Position numbers and translations under genes: made by a program. A stretch of 64,000 nt of DNA, taken from contig CAAFWV010000040.1 in assembly GCA_900766815.1 (NCBI GenBank), positions 1 through 64,000 of the forward strand, written 5' to 3'. This DNA is from Lachnospiraceae bacterium. Lineage in GTDB: Bacteria > Bacillota > Clostridia > Lachnospirales > Lachnospiraceae. Shown one piece after another: positions 1 through 8,391 of this stretch (position 1 is the first letter of the stretch; each line of letters opens with the position of its first letter). The notes under the pieces are model-generated. The model did not search any database. It was not told where the DNA came from and worked only from the letters and a program-made list of their open reading frames with translations.

Positions 1-54
1 AGTAGAGAGTGTGCCAGGCGGCAATTATTGATTGGCGCGATAAGAGAGGATAGC

Positions 55-888
55 ATGGAACTTGGAAGAATACAGGAATTGATAGTGGTAAGCAGAGTAG
101 ACTTCGGAATCTACCTGTCGGATAGTGAGGCGAGTGCTGAGAAGGTCCTTTTGCCGGCGAAGCAGGTCCCGAATGGCATCAAAATGGGAGATAAGGTTGA
201 GGTCTTTCTGTACAGGGATAGCAAGGACAGACTGATTGCGACCACCAACAGGCCGAAGGTGACATTGGGAGAGGTGGCGAAGCTTAGGGTGCTGGAGGTA
301 TCGAAGATTGGTGCCTTCCTTGACTGGGGACTTGAGAAGGATCTGCTGCTGCCGTTTAAGGAGATGACGGCAGGAGTGGAGACCGGAGATGAGGTTCTGG
401 TGGCACTTTACACCGACAAGAGCAGCAGACTCTGTGCGACCATGAAGGTATATCCGTATCTCAGTAAGGGATATGAGTGCAGTAAGGGTGACTGGGTTGA
501 AGGAACTGTGTATGAGATCAGTGACAACTTCGGTGCCTTTGTTGCAATAGATGATAAGTACTCAGCACTTATTCCCAAGAGGGAGATGACGGGCAGGATT
601 AAGGTCAACGGTAAATACAGACTCAGGGTGACCAACATCAAGGAGGATGGCAAGATTGATTTAAGCCTACATGAGCCGAGCTATATTCAGATGAGTATAG
701 ATGCCGACAGGGTTATGAAGGTGATAGAGGAAAAGGGATATCTTGATTTCACGGACAAGGCTTCTCCTGAGCTTATCAGAGACAGAATGGATATGTCTAA
801 GAATGAGTTCAAGAGAGCGGTGGGCAATCTTCTTAAGATGGGGCGGATTCAGATACTGGATGACAGGATTGTGCCGAAGAAGGATTGA
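55..888 (+). CDS. cvfB: CvfB-like S1-domain RNA-binding protein
   Basis: Predicted RNA-binding regulator of the CvfB/YitL family, cytoplasmic, 277 residues. Three S1-like beta-barrel modules can be seen in order (roughly residues 1-60, 65-130 and 145-215; the third contains the typical V-x-G-x-V...GAFV pattern), followed by a C-terminal winged-helix segment (about 220-277), which is the family's architecture and length. I chose the ATG at 55 because AGAGAGGA ends a few bases before it; an upstream in-frame TTG at 28 has no such site. Another frame ends with TGA at 29-31 and may be the tail of a preceding gene cut by the window edge, but only ten codons are visible. The stop is followed within 3 bases by the start of the next gene, so the two are probably one transcript. 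The family is established; the RNA targets in this organism are unknown. Confidence 0.9.
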   Translation: MELGRIQELIVVSRVDFGIYLSDSEASAEKVLLPAKQVPNGIKMGDKVEVFLYRDSKDRLIATTNRPKVTLGEVAKLRVLEVSKIGAFLDWGLEKDLLLPFKEMTAGVETGDEVLVALYTDKSSRLCATMKVYPYLSKGYECSKGDWVEGTVYEISDNFGAFVAIDDKYSALIPKREMTGRIKVNGKYRLRVTNIKEDGKIDLSLHEPSYIQMSIDADRVMKVIEEKGYLDFTDKASPELIRDRMDMSKNEFKRAVGNLLKMGRIQILDDRIVPKKD

Positions 889-890
889 TT

Positions 891-1868
891 ATGATTAATA
901 TTAAGAATATGAAGTATGAACGGAATTACGCGAACAGATTCTATCTGTTGACCATATTGTTTCAGGTTGGAGTAAGCCTGTTCCTGGGGGCTGTGGGACT
1001 CACTGAGAACAGTGATTATTCGATGCTGATGATTGCAAGCGAGCTTATGATTATTCTGCCTGCAATTCTCTTTATTTTTATCTGGTATTTCAAGCAGCAG
1101 TTCGTTGAAAATGATGTTGAGGGCTATATGAGCTTAAGTATAGCGGAGAGGTTCATGTTTAAGCCGGTTAAGCTGTCAACACTTCTTATGTGTATACTGT
1201 TTACACTGCTGATTATGCCGCTTATGACCCTGTGCAATCTTTTAAGCCAGCTGTTCGTGGAGAATGCGGTTGCGGATATGATTGGTGAGATAATAGGCTT
1301 TCCGTTGTCTGTCGGACTCTTCACCATGGCTATAATGCCGGCCTTCTGTGAGGAGATTGCCTTCAGAGGAGTAATCTACGGAGGCTACAGAAGAAGTGTA
1401 AGGCCGGCAGCTGCCATGATAATGTCGGGATTGTTGTTTGGACTGATGCATTTGAACCTGAATCAGTTCGGCTATGCCTTTGTAATGGGTATTGCGGTTG
1501 CGATGCTTGTGGAGGCAACAGGCAGTATCTTCAGCTCTATACTGTTTCATTTTATAATTAACGGAACCTCGGTCATATCAGCTTACAGTCTGAAGACCAT
1601 GTATTCAATGTCTGAGATTGCGGAAATATATTCGGAGACTGCCTCCAACGACAATATGCTTCCGATGATAATAATATATGCCTGCATATCCATTATGACG
1701 GGTGCGCTTGCCTGCAAGGCAATAGGCTTCATTGCCCGTCTTGAGGGTAATCCGAATCCACTGTCACTGCTGATAAGAAGCAGGAACTACGAGGGCAACA
1801 GGATAATAACCCCGTGTCTCATTGCCGGAATTATCATAAGTGTCGTACTAATTTTCCTGTTGCAGTAG
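891..1868 (+). CDS. CPBP-family intramembrane metalloprotease
   Basis: Integral membrane protein of the CPBP (CAAX protease/bacteriocin-processing, Abi) family, about 325 residues with roughly eight hydrophobic segments. The three family motifs are present: EExxxR in the FCEEIAFRG stretch (near nt 1350), the second motif with FGLMHLN (near 1440-1455), and an H-F-x-x-N motif (near 1549). Glu and His residues of these motifs are the expected metal ligands. ATG 891 is preferred over the in-frame TTG at 885 because AAGGA lies 6 bases upstream inside the end of cvfB. It ends in front of a bidirectional terminator. Family assignment is firm; whether it cleaves a prenylated protein, a peptide, or acts as a membrane chaperone cannot be told. 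Confidence 0.88.
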   Translation: MINIKNMKYERNYANRFYLLTILFQVGVSLFLGAVGLTENSDYSMLMIASELMIILPAILFIFIWYFKQQFVENDVEGYMSLSIAERFMFKPVKLSTLLMCILFTLLIMPLMTLCNLLSQLFVENAVADMIGEIIGFPLSVGLFTMAIMPAFCEEIAFRGVIYGGYRRSVRPAAAMIMSGLLFGLMHLNLNQFGYAFVMGIAVAMLVEATGSIFSSILFHFIINGTSVISAYSLKTMYSMSEIAEIYSETASNDNMLPMIIIYACISIMTGALACKAIGFIARLEGNPNPLSLLIRSRNYEGNRIITPCLIAGIIISVVLIFLLQ

Positions 1869-1921
1869 AAGGGGAATTGAGCGGAATAAGACAAATAATA
1901 ATAGAAAATGACAACAAAAGA

Positions 1922-1945
1922 CCCCGAGATTACTCGGGGCTTTTT
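1922..1945. terminator. Bidirectional intrinsic terminator
   Basis: Perfect 7-bp stem CCCCGAG/CTCGGGG (1922-1928 with 1933-1939), 4-base loop, followed by a five-T run; on the other side an A-rich stretch (AACAAAAGA) gives a U tract for the minus strand. It lies between the converging CPBP protease and YjfB genes and serves both. Confidence 0.9.
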
Positions 1946-1946
1946 G

Positions 1947-2138
1947 TTAGACTAGCATGTCGAATCTTGATCCAACGGAAGGGTTAACACTGCGTTCCAT
2001 TGAAGCCTTGTCAATCATATTGATAAGACCCTGTCCCATGGTCTCATTGAGGTCCATGGTCTTGCCCAGGACTGCAGTTCCAACACTGTTGGCAATCTTC
2101 GCATTTGATAATGCCATTGATACTCCTGCAATATCCAT
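1947..2138 (-). CDS. YjfB-family putative motility protein
   Basis: Small 63-residue protein of the YjfB family ('putative motility protein'), which is found in flagellated Firmicutes. The N-terminal pattern MDIAGVSMALSNAKIANSVG and the central segment ending near 'M-Q' residues match the family; length is typical (about 60). Start is certain: AGGAGGTGACT lies 7 bases before the ATG at 2138. It stands alone on the minus strand, divergent from the flippase gene and convergent with the CPBP protease gene, with its own terminator. No other flagellar gene is in the window. It suggests a motile host, but the molecular role of the family is not established. Confidence 0.82.
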   Translation of the reverse strand: MDIAGVSMALSNAKIANSVGTAVLGKTMDLNETMGQGLINMIDKASMERSVNPSVGSRFDMLV

Positions 2139-2207
2139 ACAGTCACCTCCTAGATCTATGTAAGCTCATAGTATCACATTTTTCTTTTAATTAACAGTCT
2201 TTTGACT

Positions 2208-2213
2208 TATAAT
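2208..2213 (+). promoter_or_regulatory. Probable -10 element of a leaderless transcript
   Basis: TATAAT at 2208-2213 with only a weak -35 (TTTTAA near 2185-2190, 17-bp spacer). The expected start of transcription, 7 bases downstream, coincides with the A of the ATG at 2220, and there is no Shine-Dalgarno sequence. Confidence 0.5.
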
Positions 2214-2219
2214 CAACTC

Positions 2220-3857
2220 ATGGCTTCGAAAAATAATAATACGTCGTCCAATTTCATAAAGCAGGCAGGCATTCTTGCCATGGCGGGAATTATAGTGCGT
2301 ATTATCGGAATTCTGTACCGTTCTCCGCTTGTTGCAATTATAGGTGATAAGGGTAACGGTTACTATAATACAGCCTATGTGATATATACCATAATACTGC
2401 TTGTTTCTTCATACAGCATACCGTCTGCAATTTCCAAGGTTATCGCAGCGAGACTGGCCCTGGGCGAGCACAAGAATGCCCACAGACTCTTCATTGCGTC
2501 CTTTATATACGTCACCATCATGGGTACGATAGGCAGTCTGGTATGCTATTTCTTTGCAGATAAACTTGTGGGACCCGGGGCGGCCCAGGTACTCAGGGTA
2601 TTCGCTCCGACCATCTTCCTGTCAGGCTTCCTTGGAACCTTCAGGGGATATTTCCAGGCATATCATACAATGGTATATACCTCAGTTTCCCAGATATTGG
2701 AGCAGATACTGAATGCCGTTGTAAGCATAGGAGCAGCTTATCTGTTTGTCAGGGCACTCAGTGGACAAAGTGAAAGCTTGGTTGCCATAGGAGGAGCCAA
2801 AGGAAGTGCCATAGGAACCGGCATGGGTGTGCTCACCGCACTCATCTTTATGGCGATAATGTATGCAAGACATTATAAGAGCTTCAGGGAGGCCAGAGAC
2901 AGGGACAATACAGAACGACTGCTAACCCCAAGACAGGTTGCTGCAGTAATAATCGGGATGGTTACGCCTGTAGTACTGAGCACCTGTATCTATAACCTCT
3001 CATCAGCATCAAATCTTAAGATATATCAGCATATAATGATAGAAGTATTCGGCATGGGCGAGGAATATGCCACGACCAATTACGGCTTATTCTCGGGAAA
3101 AGCGATGCAGATTGTCAATATACCGATTGCAGTAGCATCTGCCATGAGTGCTGCAATAATTCCTTCCATTGCGCACAGCTTTGAGAGAGGACAGATGGAT
3201 GAGGTCAGGGACAAGATTCACAGAGCTGTCAAGGTTACCATGATAATCGCAGTTCCTTCGGCGGCAGGCTTATTTGTACTGGCCGAGCCCGTAACATTGC
3301 TTCTCTATCCCCAGAGAGCATCCTACATGACGGTTGCAGCCCTTATAAGGGTGCTTGCAGTGACGGTAGTATTCTATTGTATATCAACCTTGAGCAATGC
3401 GATTCTGCAGGGAACCGGATATGTTAACATCCCGGTAGTAAATGCGGCACTGTCACTGATTATCCAGTCCATGCTGCTTGCAAGCCTGCTTCTTAATACC
3501 GACCTCGGACTGTATGCGCTGTGCATTGCAACCATATGTTATTCCCTCTTAATGCTTATACTTAACGGATTTGCCATAAGGTTTAAATTAAATTACAGGC
3601 AGGAGTTTAGAAGATCCATGGCAGGACCTATACTGGCGGCACTGGTGATGGGAATAATAGCCTTTGTGACGAACGGGCTTATAAGTGATGTCATAAGAAG
3701 CATAAGCGGTAAGCCCGATATGGTAATAACGGGAATGAATAACGTTATTCGACTGACAGTATGTATCACAGTGTCAGTCGTGAGCTATTTTGCCATGCTA
3801 ATCGCGCTTAAGTCAGTGACGGTAAGAGAGCTCAAGGGAATGATATTAAGGAAATAA
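2220..3857 (+). CDS. SpoVB/MurJ-like polysaccharide flippase
   Basis: Polytopic membrane protein of the MOP/MATE superfamily, 545 residues, with about fourteen hydrophobic segments. The N-terminal stretch (KQAGILAMAGIIVRIIGILYRSPL) and the GxKGxGYYNTAY segment are typical of SpoVB/YtgP-type proteins, which move lipid-linked oligosaccharides such as peptidoglycan precursor across the membrane. A conserved NIPIAVASAMSAAIIPSIA stretch lies in the middle. The start is inferred as ATG 2220; an in-frame TTG at 2202 lies inside the promoter. There is no ribosome binding site before the ATG, and the -10 box 7 bases upstream suggests a leaderless mRNA. It could serve cell-wall, capsule or spore-cortex synthesis; the sequence alone does not decide which. 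Confidence 0.85.
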   Translation: MASKNNNTSSNFIKQAGILAMAGIIVRIIGILYRSPLVAIIGDKGNGYYNTAYVIYTIILLVSSYSIPSAISKVIAARLALGEHKNAHRLFIASFIYVTIMGTIGSLVCYFFADKLVGPGAAQVLRVFAPTIFLSGFLGTFRGYFQAYHTMVYTSVSQILEQILNAVVSIGAAYLFVRALSGQSESLVAIGGAKGSAIGTGMGVLTALIFMAIMYARHYKSFREARDRDNTERLLTPRQVAAVIIGMVTPVVLSTCIYNLSSASNLKIYQHIMIEVFGMGEEYATTNYGLFSGKAMQIVNIPIAVASAMSAAIIPSIAHSFERGQMDEVRDKIHRAVKVTMIIAVPSAAGLFVLAEPVTLLLYPQRASYMTVAALIRVLAVTVVFYCISTLSNAILQGTGYVNIPVVNAALSLIIQSMLLASLLLNTDLGLYALCIATICYSLLMLILNGFAIRFKLNYRQEFRRSMAGPILAALVMGIIAFVTNGLISDVIRSISGKPDMVITGMNNVIRLTVCITVSVVSYFAMLIALKSVTVRELKGMILRK

Positions 3858-3951
3858 TTCGGATTTGCTAATAATAATTAAGTGGATTTTTGAAATATTC
3901 CGTTGTACAATACATTAGTATTTGGATTTGATGGTATCGTGGGAGAATGCT

Positions 3952-5160
3952 ATGAACAAGAAACTATTGGCGGCAGTCATGCTTGTATTCAGTCTGCTGC
4001 TGACAGCATGTGACACCAGCAGAATTGCTCCGACTTCAGGTGTTAAGGCAAGAGAAGAAGCTGAGGCCAATGCGGCATCACAGGAAACGAGCACTGAGGA
4101 TACGGAGAATACGCAGGAATCACCGGAGGAAACGACTACGGACTCATCGCAGGAAACCTCAGGAGAGTCTTCGGAGAATACTGAGGCTGAAGAGGTCTTC
4201 TATTCGGCATTTACAGGTGAGGAAATCGGATATATGCATTACGACCACAGACCACTTGCCGTAATGCTTAACAATATTAAGGAGGGCTGTCCACAGTCAG
4301 GTATTGAGCAGGCTTCCATGGTATTCGAATGTCCTGTTGAGGGAAGAATTACCAGACTTATGGGTATCTTCGAGGAATATGAGAAAATCGAGAAGATTGG
4401 CTCTGTAAGAAGCAGCAGGGATTACTATGTCTATCTTGCGATGGAGCTTGATGCAATATATGCACACTTCGGTCAGGCGACAGTTTACGTTGGTGATCTG
4501 CTTAATTCCAATGCGGTAGATAATATTTCGGGTGCGGTATCGGGAATAGAGAATCCCGCGACACATACCTTCTATAGAAGTGATGACAGACCGGCACCTC
4601 ATAATGTATACATAGATAACGAGGGACTCCTTGAGGATATTGCGAATTTTGGATACAGAACCACTCTTCGTACCGGCTTCAAATCCAAGTTCTTATATCC
4701 GGAACCGGGAACCAGGGCCACCCACGACGAGGGCGAGGACGTTACGGTTATCTATCCGGGAGGCAAGAATCCTTCAGCCAAGAACGGTTTTGCTCAGGTT
4801 CAGGCCAGATTCGAATACAACGAGGATGATCAGAAGTATTACAGGTTCCAGTATGGTGACAGGCATATTGATAAGGAGACCGGTAATCAGTTGAAGTATG
4901 AAAATGTCGTGCTGCAGTACTGCGACGGAATGGTAAGAGACAGCCATGATTATCTTGCCTTCGGACTTGTCGGTGACAATGAGAATAAGTGTCAGGTATT
5001 TACTAACGGTAAGATGGTTGAAGGAACCTGGAAGAGAACTGAGCTGTTTGAGCCTGCCAAGTATTATGACAAGGACGGCAATGAGATAGAGGTTAACAGG
5101 GGTAAGACCTGGATTTGTATTATCTGGAACGATTATGCAGAGGATGTTGTTTGTGAGTAA
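3952..5160 (+). CDS. DUF3048 lipoprotein
   Basis: Secreted lipoprotein of 402 residues. A lipoprotein signal peptide (MNKKLLAAVMLVFSLLLTAC) puts the lipidated Cys at residue 20. It is followed by a Ser/Thr/Glu-rich, probably disordered linker (about residues 35-85) and then by the two-part DUF3048 domain (about 95-400; with RPLAVMLNN, the SVRSSRDYY segment and ...TWICIIWN near the end), as in B. subtilis YerB. Start ATG 3952 has GGGAGA upstream; an in-frame start at 3922 would place residues before the signal peptide. It is 18 bases from the next gene and so probably co-transcribed with it. The function of the domain is unknown; it acts outside the membrane. Confidence 0.88.
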   Translation: MNKKLLAAVMLVFSLLLTACDTSRIAPTSGVKAREEAEANAASQETSTEDTENTQESPEETTTDSSQETSGESSENTEAEEVFYSAFTGEEIGYMHYDHRPLAVMLNNIKEGCPQSGIEQASMVFECPVEGRITRLMGIFEEYEKIEKIGSVRSSRDYYVYLAMELDAIYAHFGQATVYVGDLLNSNAVDNISGAVSGIENPATHTFYRSDDRPAPHNVYIDNEGLLEDIANFGYRTTLRTGFKSKFLYPEPGTRATHDEGEDVTVIYPGGKNPSAKNGFAQVQARFEYNEDDQKYYRFQYGDRHIDKETGNQLKYENVVLQYCDGMVRDSHDYLAFGLVGDNENKCQVFTNGKMVEGTWKRTELFEPAKYYDKDGNEIEVNRGKTWICIIWNDYAEDVVCE

Positions 5161-5178
5161 TGTTCGGAGAGGAATGTA

Positions 5179-5967
5179 ATGAAGAGTGTGATTAGAAGCT
5201 TTCTTGTAGCTTTCTCGGAATATTCAATCAGTCCGAAGAGCAGCATTGAGAGGAAGAAGGAGAATTGTGAATGGGTACTTATTTGTTTACCCCTCATAGG
5301 TCTCATTATAACCGTGATTATTAACAGATGGGCAGTATTGTATCCATATATGTGTGATTATCAGATATTGCCTGCAATTGTAGGCGCAGTTGTTCCTATA
5401 GTTCTGTCCGGCGGTAATCATCTTAAGGGTTTCTTCAAAACCGTGGATGCAATCTCTTCTCATAAGTCCAAGGAGGAGAAGATAAGAATTCTCAGTACGG
5501 ATTATCATGGTGGGTATACGGCAATTACCGTATGCAGCTGTCTGCTTCTGCTTGCTATAGGAATCTGGAGTGAGATGCCGATAGACGGAATTTTCGTTAT
5601 TGCTTTTGCATACATTATTTCAAGGTCACTTGCGGGAATTTCACTTCTCACAATGAAGCATGCGACCGAGAGTAAGGCCACAGCCTATATTCCCGAGAGT
5701 AAGGCAGTCGGAATCGTTCAGGTGCTTACCAATATCGGATATATTATTGTATGTATTGTGCTTATGTATGACATTGCAATGTCGTTTAACAAACCCAGGG
5801 TTTGCTATTTCTCACTGGCGGGAGCAGCGCTCTCGTATATATACTGCTATTTCGCCTCTAAGAAGAACTTTGGAGGTGTTACTGAAGAGACTGCCAACTA
5901 CTTTATTGTGGTATGTGAAGTGGTAATTCCGGTGTTAGCTTTGGTAGCATTCAAAAGCCCGATATAA
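5179..5967 (+). CDS. Divergent CobS-like membrane protein (PF02654 family)
   Basis: Integral membrane protein of 262 residues that aligns in layout with CobS, the cobalamin-5'-phosphate synthase. The central loop GGNHLKGFFKTVDAISS corresponds to the family's GGxHLDGxxDTxDGxxS, then a ...EEKIRILSTD segment follows, then an SRSLAGISL segment and a C-terminal GGVTEETAN in place of GGxTGDxxGA. Several of the acidic residues that define the family's metal and substrate site are replaced: two Asp by Lys in the first motif and the GD of the last. True CobS normally keeps these, so catalysis of adenosylcobalamin synthesis is doubtful. No cobalamin gene is nearby. It probably shares a transcript with the DUF3048 lipoprotein (18-base gap). 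The homology is convincing; the function is open. Confidence 0.65.
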   Translation: MKSVIRSFLVAFSEYSISPKSSIERKKENCEWVLICLPLIGLIITVIINRWAVLYPYMCDYQILPAIVGAVVPIVLSGGNHLKGFFKTVDAISSHKSKEEKIRILSTDYHGGYTAITVCSCLLLLAIGIWSEMPIDGIFVIAFAYIISRSLAGISLLTMKHATESKATAYIPESKAVGIVQVLTNIGYIIVCIVLMYDIAMSFNKPRVCYFSLAGAALSYIYCYFASKKNFGGVTEETANYFIVVCEVVIPVLALVAFKSPI

Positions 5968-5995
5968 CTCAAGGTTATATCACGTATGATTTTTT
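5961..5995 (+). terminator. Weak candidate terminator after the cobS-like gene
   Basis: Perfect 8-bp but AT-rich inverted repeat GATATAAC/GTTATATC (5961-5968 with 5974-5981, 5-base loop) overlapping the stop codon, followed by a six-T run 8 bases later. The stem is weak and the gap to the T run is long. Confidence 0.45.
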
Positions 5996-6011
5996 GGTAT
6001 TTAATGTTATA

Positions 6012-6045
6012 TTGACAAAATCATAATATTTTTGTACTTTATAAT
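6012..6045 (+). promoter_or_regulatory. livJ promoter
   Basis: TTGACA at 6012-6017. A 17-bp spacer leads to TACTTT (6035-6040), directly followed by a perfect TATAAT (6040-6045, 22-bp spacer). Either -10 gives a start of transcription at about 6047-6052, upstream of the leader hairpin and the livJ ribosome binding site. Confidence 0.7.
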
Positions 6046-6061
6046 AGATTTTACAAAGGCA

Positions 6062-6095
6062 ATAGGGTCTGTAATAACTCAGACCCTATCTTTTT
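6062..6095 (+). terminator. Leader terminator/attenuator before livJ
   Basis: Perfect stem ATAGGGTCTG/ CAGACCCTAT (6062-6071 with 6080-6089), 8-base loop, then CTTTTTATTTT. It lies downstream of the livJ promoter and upstream of the livJ ribosome binding site, starting only 10-15 bases after the expected start of transcription, so it would end most transcripts as an RNA of about 45 bases unless overcome. It might also serve as a second terminator for the gene before it. Confidence 0.7.
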
Positions 6096-6119
6096 ATTTT
6101 AGCCAAGGAGGAGAACATT

Positions 6120-7355
6120 ATGAAGAAGTTATTATCTACACTTCTTGCTGTATCCATGGTGGCTACACTCTTAGTAGGTTGTGGCAACAGCGGTGCGGCA
6201 GAAAGCACAGGAACAGATGCGGCAGCAGCGACAGAGACAGAGGGCGGATCTGATGCAGCTGCAACAACAGAGGCAGCAGGCGCAACATTCAAGATTGGCG
6301 GTATCGGTCCTGTAACCGGTGGTGCTGCAGTATATGGTCTTGCAGTTAAGAACGGTGCACAGATCGCCATTGATGAGATCAATGAGGCAGGTGGTATCAA
6401 CGGATACCAGATCGAGTACAATTTCCAGGATGATGAGTGTGATGCAGAGAAGTCAGTAAATGCTTACAACGCACTTAAGGACTGGGATATGGACATCCTT
6501 ATGGGTACAGTTACATCAGGCTGCTGTGTAGCAGTTACACCTAAGACAGCAGAGGACAATATGTTCCAGGTTACACCTTCAGGATCTTCAGTAGATATCC
6601 TGTCAGCAGGTAACGGAAACGTGTTCCAGGTATGCTTTACAGACCCTAATCAGGGTATTGCTTCAGCTCAGTATATCGGACAGAAGGGTCTTGCAACAAA
6701 GGTCGGCGTTATCTACGACAGCTCAGATGTATACTCAACAGGTATCTATGAGAAGTTCGCAGCAGAGGCTCCTAACCAGGGACTTGAGATTGTAGCGGCA
6801 GAGGCATTCACAGCTGATAACAAGACAGACTTCACAACACAGCTTCAGAAGATCAAGGACGCAGGTGCTGAGCTTGTATTCCTTCCATTCTACTACACAG
6901 AGGCTACACTTGTTCTTCAGCAGGCAAGCACAATGGGCTTTGCTCCCACGTTCTTCGGATGTGACGGTCTTGACGGAATCCTTTCGGTTGAGAACTTTGA
7001 TACAAGCCTTGCAGAGGGCGTAATTCTTCTTACACCTTTCGCAGCAGACTCAACAGATGATGCAACAGTAAGCTTCGTTAAGAAGTATGGTGAGCTTACA
7101 GGCGGTGAGACACCTAACCAGTTCGCAGCAGACGCTTATGATGCTATCTACACAATCAAGGCAGCTCTTGAGTCAGCAAATGTAACTCCTGATATGGAGG
7201 TGTCAGCAATCTGCGATGCAGCTAAGGCAGCTATGACAACAATTTCTGTTGACGGTCTTACAGGTCAGGGAATGACCTGGGCAGCAACAGGTGAGGTTAA
7301 CAAGGCTCCTAAGGCTGTTGTAATCACAGATGGTGCTTATAAGTCAATGGACTAA
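6120..7355 (+). CDS. livJ: Branched-chain amino acid ABC transporter substrate-binding lipoprotein
   Basis: Extracellular ligand-binding component of a LivJ-type (type I periplasmic-binding fold) ABC transporter, 411 residues. A lipoprotein signal peptide ends in LLVGC (Cys about residue 21), followed by an Ala/Thr/Glu/Ser-rich linker to about residue 55 and the two-lobe binding domain (FKIGGIGPVTGGAAVYG..., ...NEAGGINGYQIEY, ...FNAxxAYDAIY-like segment near 340). The start at 6120 has AAGGAGGAG 6 bases upstream. Its codons are strongly biased (GCA, ACA, GTA, CTT), suggesting high expression. It is the first gene of livJHMGF and is set off from livH by a hairpin terminator. The ligand (Leu/Ile/Val or another amino acid or amide) is inferred from the family, not shown. 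Confidence 0.92.
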   Translation: MKKLLSTLLAVSMVATLLVGCGNSGAAESTGTDAAAATETEGGSDAAATTEAAGATFKIGGIGPVTGGAAVYGLAVKNGAQIAIDEINEAGGINGYQIEYNFQDDECDAEKSVNAYNALKDWDMDILMGTVTSGCCVAVTPKTAEDNMFQVTPSGSSVDILSAGNGNVFQVCFTDPNQGIASAQYIGQKGLATKVGVIYDSSDVYSTGIYEKFAAEAPNQGLEIVAAEAFTADNKTDFTTQLQKIKDAGAELVFLPFYYTEATLVLQQASTMGFAPTFFGCDGLDGILSVENFDTSLAEGVILLTPFAADSTDDATVSFVKKYGELTGGETPNQFAADAYDAIYTIKAALESANVTPDMEVSAICDAAKAAMTTISVDGLTGQGMTWAATGEVNKAPKAVVITDGAYKSMD

Positions 7356-7378
7356 TGAGTTAAGCAATATAGACAGTG

Positions 7379-7411
7379 ACAAAAGGGTTGCGTCATGCAA
7401 CCCTTTTGTGT
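7379..7411 (+). terminator. Intercistronic terminator between livJ and livH
   Basis: Perfect 13-bp stem ACAAAAGGGTTGC/GCAACCCTTTTGT (7379-7391 with 7397-7409), 5-base loop, U-rich end. As livH-F have no obvious promoter of their own, read-through here is the likely way they are expressed, at a lower level than livJ. Confidence 0.85.
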
Positions 7412-7503
7412 TTATAATTATAGGAATTGTCAGCCTCATAATGTATCGGCCCGCCCGGTCTGTTATGAGCCTGATGATTGTTTATGAAAGAGAGGACTAA
7501 CTT

Positions 7504-8379
7504 ATGAGTTTCTTGAATTATTTTATTAACGGCTTAAGTTTGGGAAGCGTATATGCGATCATAGCCCTGGGTTATACCATGGTATACGGTATTGCCAAGA
7601 TGCTTAACTTTGCTCATGGTGATGTTATTATGGTTGCCGGCTTTGTTATATATACTTTAATGAACAGCCTTGGAGTGCATCCGATTGCTGCTGTTCTGAT
7701 TTCGGTGGTTGTCTGCACTGTTCTTGGTGTTACCATCGAGAAGATTGCATATAAGCCGTTAAGAAAGGCAACACCCCTGGCTGTACTTATTACAGCAATC
7801 GGTGTCAGCTACTTCCTTCAGAATCTGGCTCTTCTCATATTCGGAAGTGATACCAAGATGTTCACCTCTGTTGTTAAGGTTCCGCAGCTTAAGCTTGGAG
7901 AGATTACAATTACAGGTGAGACAATTGTAACTATCATAGCCTGCATAATAATAATGGTCTGCCTGACACTCTTCATTAAGAAGACTAAGGCAGGACAGGC
8001 AATGCTTGCCGTATCTGAGGATAAGGATGCTGCAGAGCTTATGGGAATCAATGTTAATGCAACAATTTCGCTGACCTTTGCTATCGGTTCGGGACTGGCC
8101 GCCGTTGCGGGAGCACTCCTGTGTTCTCAGTATACAAGCTTAACTCCCTACACCGGTGCGATGCCCGGCATCAAGGCCTTTGTAGCTGCGGTATTCGGAG
8201 GTATCGGCTCTATTCCCGGTGCATTAATCGGAGGTCTTCTGCTTGGAGTAATTGAGAACCTGAGCAAGGCTTATATTTCATCTCAGATGGCTGATGCCAT
8301 CGTGTTCTCGGTACTGATTATTGTTCTTCTTGTTAAGCCTACCGGAATACTTGGTAAGAAGATTAATGAGAAGGTGTGA
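7504..8379 (+). CDS. livH: Branched-chain amino acid ABC transporter permease
   Basis: Integral membrane permease of the LivH type, 291 residues with about eight membrane segments. It starts with FINGLSLGSVYAIIALGYTM, typical of LivH, has the NFAHGD motif and ends with the conserved FGGIGSIPGALIGG cytoplasmic coupling loop and a KPTGILGKK tail. AGAGGA precedes the ATG by 7 bases. The 148 bases between livJ and livH hold the terminator hairpin and, further down, an imperfect long stem (7431-7441 with 7463-7473). It pairs with LivM to form the transmembrane channel energized by LivG and LivF. Confidence 0.93.
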   Translation: MSFLNYFINGLSLGSVYAIIALGYTMVYGIAKMLNFAHGDVIMVAGFVIYTLMNSLGVHPIAAVLISVVVCTVLGVTIEKIAYKPLRKATPLAVLITAIGVSYFLQNLALLIFGSDTKMFTSVVKVPQLKLGEITITGETIVTIIACIIIMVCLTLFIKKTKAGQAMLAVSEDKDAAELMGINVNATISLTFAIGSGLAAVAGALLCSQYTSLTPYTGAMPGIKAFVAAVFGGIGSIPGALIGGLLLGVIENLSKAYISSQMADAIVFSVLIIVLLVKPTGILGKKINEKV

Positions 8380-8391
8380 TTGGAGGGGAAT

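Noticed and set aside
2..31. Possible C-terminal tail of an upstream gene ending at TGA 29-31
   Set aside because: Only ten codons visible; cannot be distinguished from chance.
6032..6253. Overlapping open frame across the livJ leader as a leader peptide
   Set aside because: No ribosome binding site, and it is in a different frame through the livJ start without any run of branched-chain codons.
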